Shown: piece after piece, positions 44,341 through 44,850 of the stretch | Layout: each line of letters starts with the position of its first letter | How positions within the stretch are numbered: position 1 is the stretch's first letter | Assembly (NCBI RefSeq): GCF_009469605.1 | Contig: NZ_SSXU01000027.1 | Coordinates: 1-44,850 of the forward strand | Reading direction: 5' to 3' | Source of the DNA: Zoogloea sp. 1C4 | Lineage (GTDB): Bacteria; Pseudomonadota; Gammaproteobacteria; Burkholderiales; Rhodocyclaceae | Length of the DNA stretch: 44,850 nucleotides | Notes under the pieces: generated by a model | The model's input: only the letters and a program-made list of their open reading frames with translations | What the model was told of the DNA's origin: nothing | The model's database searches: none | Made by a program: the position numbers and the translations under genes

Positions 44341-44470
44341 ATGACGGGCTGCTCAGGGGCGCCTTTTGGCCTTTTCAGGATAGGGCCTTTCCCCTTGGCG
44401 CCCTTCCTTTGCCCCTTCTCAGCCCTTTGGCCTTTGTCGGAAGCCTTTGGGTATAGGGCCGCTGCTGCGC
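44341..44470. other. Non-coding repeat-rich stretch upstream of the relaxase (candidate oriT)
   Basis: The segment contains at least five GGCCTTT/GCCTTTT-type words and two ATAGGGCC words (about 44380 and 44453), with strong strand bias (C and T on the plus strand). Relaxase genes are often adjacent to their oriT. No nick-site consensus can be assigned by eye. Confidence 0.35.
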
Positions 44471-44531
44471 GGGTGCCACGATGAATGCGGCATGGGGCAA
44501 TCCCGGCAAGTGGGGCGCTGCGGGATGTTCG

Positions 44532-44850
44532 TCAGCTCTGGCCCAAGCCGGTGTCGAGGGCGGCGGATTGCGCTGCGAAGTCGTCGGGACGGCGCTTGCG
44601 GAAGGTTTCGAGATTGGCGAGCTTCCAGCGCAGTGCCGGCAGTTGCGCGGCGTGCTGGCACTGCACCAGCGACCAGTCCGGTTCTGCGCGCGCCAGCCCG
44701 CTCAGAAACTGCTTGTGCGCGGTGCTTGTATCTTTAAACCAGACCAGCGCGGTAGAGTCTGAACGCCGTTGAGGCGGCCAGACCGGCCCGTGCAGTTTGG
44801 TAGGCGCTGGGGTGATAGAGCCCGTGACTGAGTACAGAACGCATGGCCGC
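44532..44850 (-). CDS. Partial C-terminal reading frame, unidentified
   Basis: On the minus strand a frame open to the window edge ends at 44532 with stop TGA. Its last 70 residues look protein-like: FLSGLARAEPDWSLVQCQHA, then AQLPALRWKLANLETFRKRR and FAAQSAALDTGLGQS. The LPALRWKLANLE stretch recalls the C-terminus of AbiEii-type nucleotidyltransferase toxins, from memory only. The first 40 or so residues after the window edge look less coding, so the true start may be within the window at a non-ATG codon, or the frame may be a fragment. Confidence 0.35.
   Translation of the reverse strand, partial: RPCVLYSVTGSITPAPTKLHGPVWPPQRRSDSTALVWFKDTSTAHKQFLSGLARAEPDWSLVQCQHAAQLPALRWKLANLETFRKRRPDDFAAQSAALDTGLGQS

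Larger units (their letters stand above)
39287..44850. mobile_element. Integrative and conjugative element, integrase-proximal end (continues to the right)
   Basis: From the tRNA-Gly to the window edge the genes are those of a conjugative island: an integrase with a long C-terminal extension, a LysR fragment, an XRE regulator and a MobH/TraI_2 relaxase. The integrase type and tRNA-Gly target resemble the ICEclc/PAGI-2 group. Type IV secretion genes are not in view. The 238 nt between tRNA and integrase contain several AAGTCC repeats (for example GGACTTTTAAGTCC near 39405), which may be integrase or regulator sites. Confidence 0.8.

Overview
The window looks like a chromosomal segment of a high-GC betaproteobacterium, most likely Rhodocyclales-like (Azoarcus/Thauera/Zoogloea type). 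The evidence is the gene set and order: a complete System I cytochrome c maturation operon, thiS-thiG-trmB, metK divergent from two LpxL-family acyltransferases, a fused indolepyruvate:ferredoxin-type oxidoreductase, and dispersed palindromes with GTAGGTCGG ends. The taxon is inferred from gene content only.

Region 1 (1-7623) is accessory. It opens with the end of an IS3-family element and a palindromic dispersed repeat. On the minus strand lies a compact, translationally coupled operon, in transcription order: a Trypco1-like small protein (6401-6051), a trypsin-fold protease with a large C-terminal region (6040-4613), a MoxR-type AAA+ ATPase (4616-3663), and a 979-residue protein with a degenerate vWA-like region and a C-terminal FGE-sulfatase/C-type-lectin-fold domain (3666-727). 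The last domain ends in what reads as a diversity-generating retroelement (DGR) variable region: positions normally occupied by Asn codons in DGR templates are all replaced. Immediately downstream is the first 37 codons of a DGR-type accessory protein, cut exactly where a dispersed repeat begins. No reverse transcriptase or template repeat is visible, so the DGR is broken or continues beyond the left edge past the IS. I read the operon as a protease-ATPase-sensor conflict system whose sensor has been hypermutated. A divergent gene of unknown function (6745-7209) follows. After it comes a striking array of eleven 15-bp palindromes on an exact 21-bp pitch (7258-7482).

Region 2 (7715-33722) is mostly housekeeping or metabolic: an FAD-linked D-lactate/glycolate-type dehydrogenase, a small MCP, a DUF3015 protein, a DUF4105 protein convergent with a DUF1800-DUF1501 pair, and the 2-oxoacid:ferredoxin oxidoreductase. 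Next come a lower-GC two-gene insertion that resembles a peptidoglycan-amidase effector with a periplasmic immunity partner, a membrane-linked methyltransferase, a ParA-like ATPase, a PAS-containing MCP, ccmABCDEFGHI, a cupin and a periplasmic metallo-beta-lactamase-fold hydrolase. Both MCP genes have sigma-28 (FliA)-like promoter matches with the same 11-nt spacer.

Region 3 (33745-39286) holds metK with a long leader containing a terminator-like hairpin, two acyltransferases, a small membrane protein coupled to trmB, thiG, thiS and a tRNA-Gly (CCC).

Region 4 (39287-44850) is one end of an integrative and conjugative element placed at the 3' end of that tRNA. It carries a P4-type integrase with a long C-terminal extension, a LysR effector-domain fragment, a small XRE regulator, a MobH/TraI_2 relaxase, and a possible oriT upstream of the relaxase. 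The element continues past the right edge.
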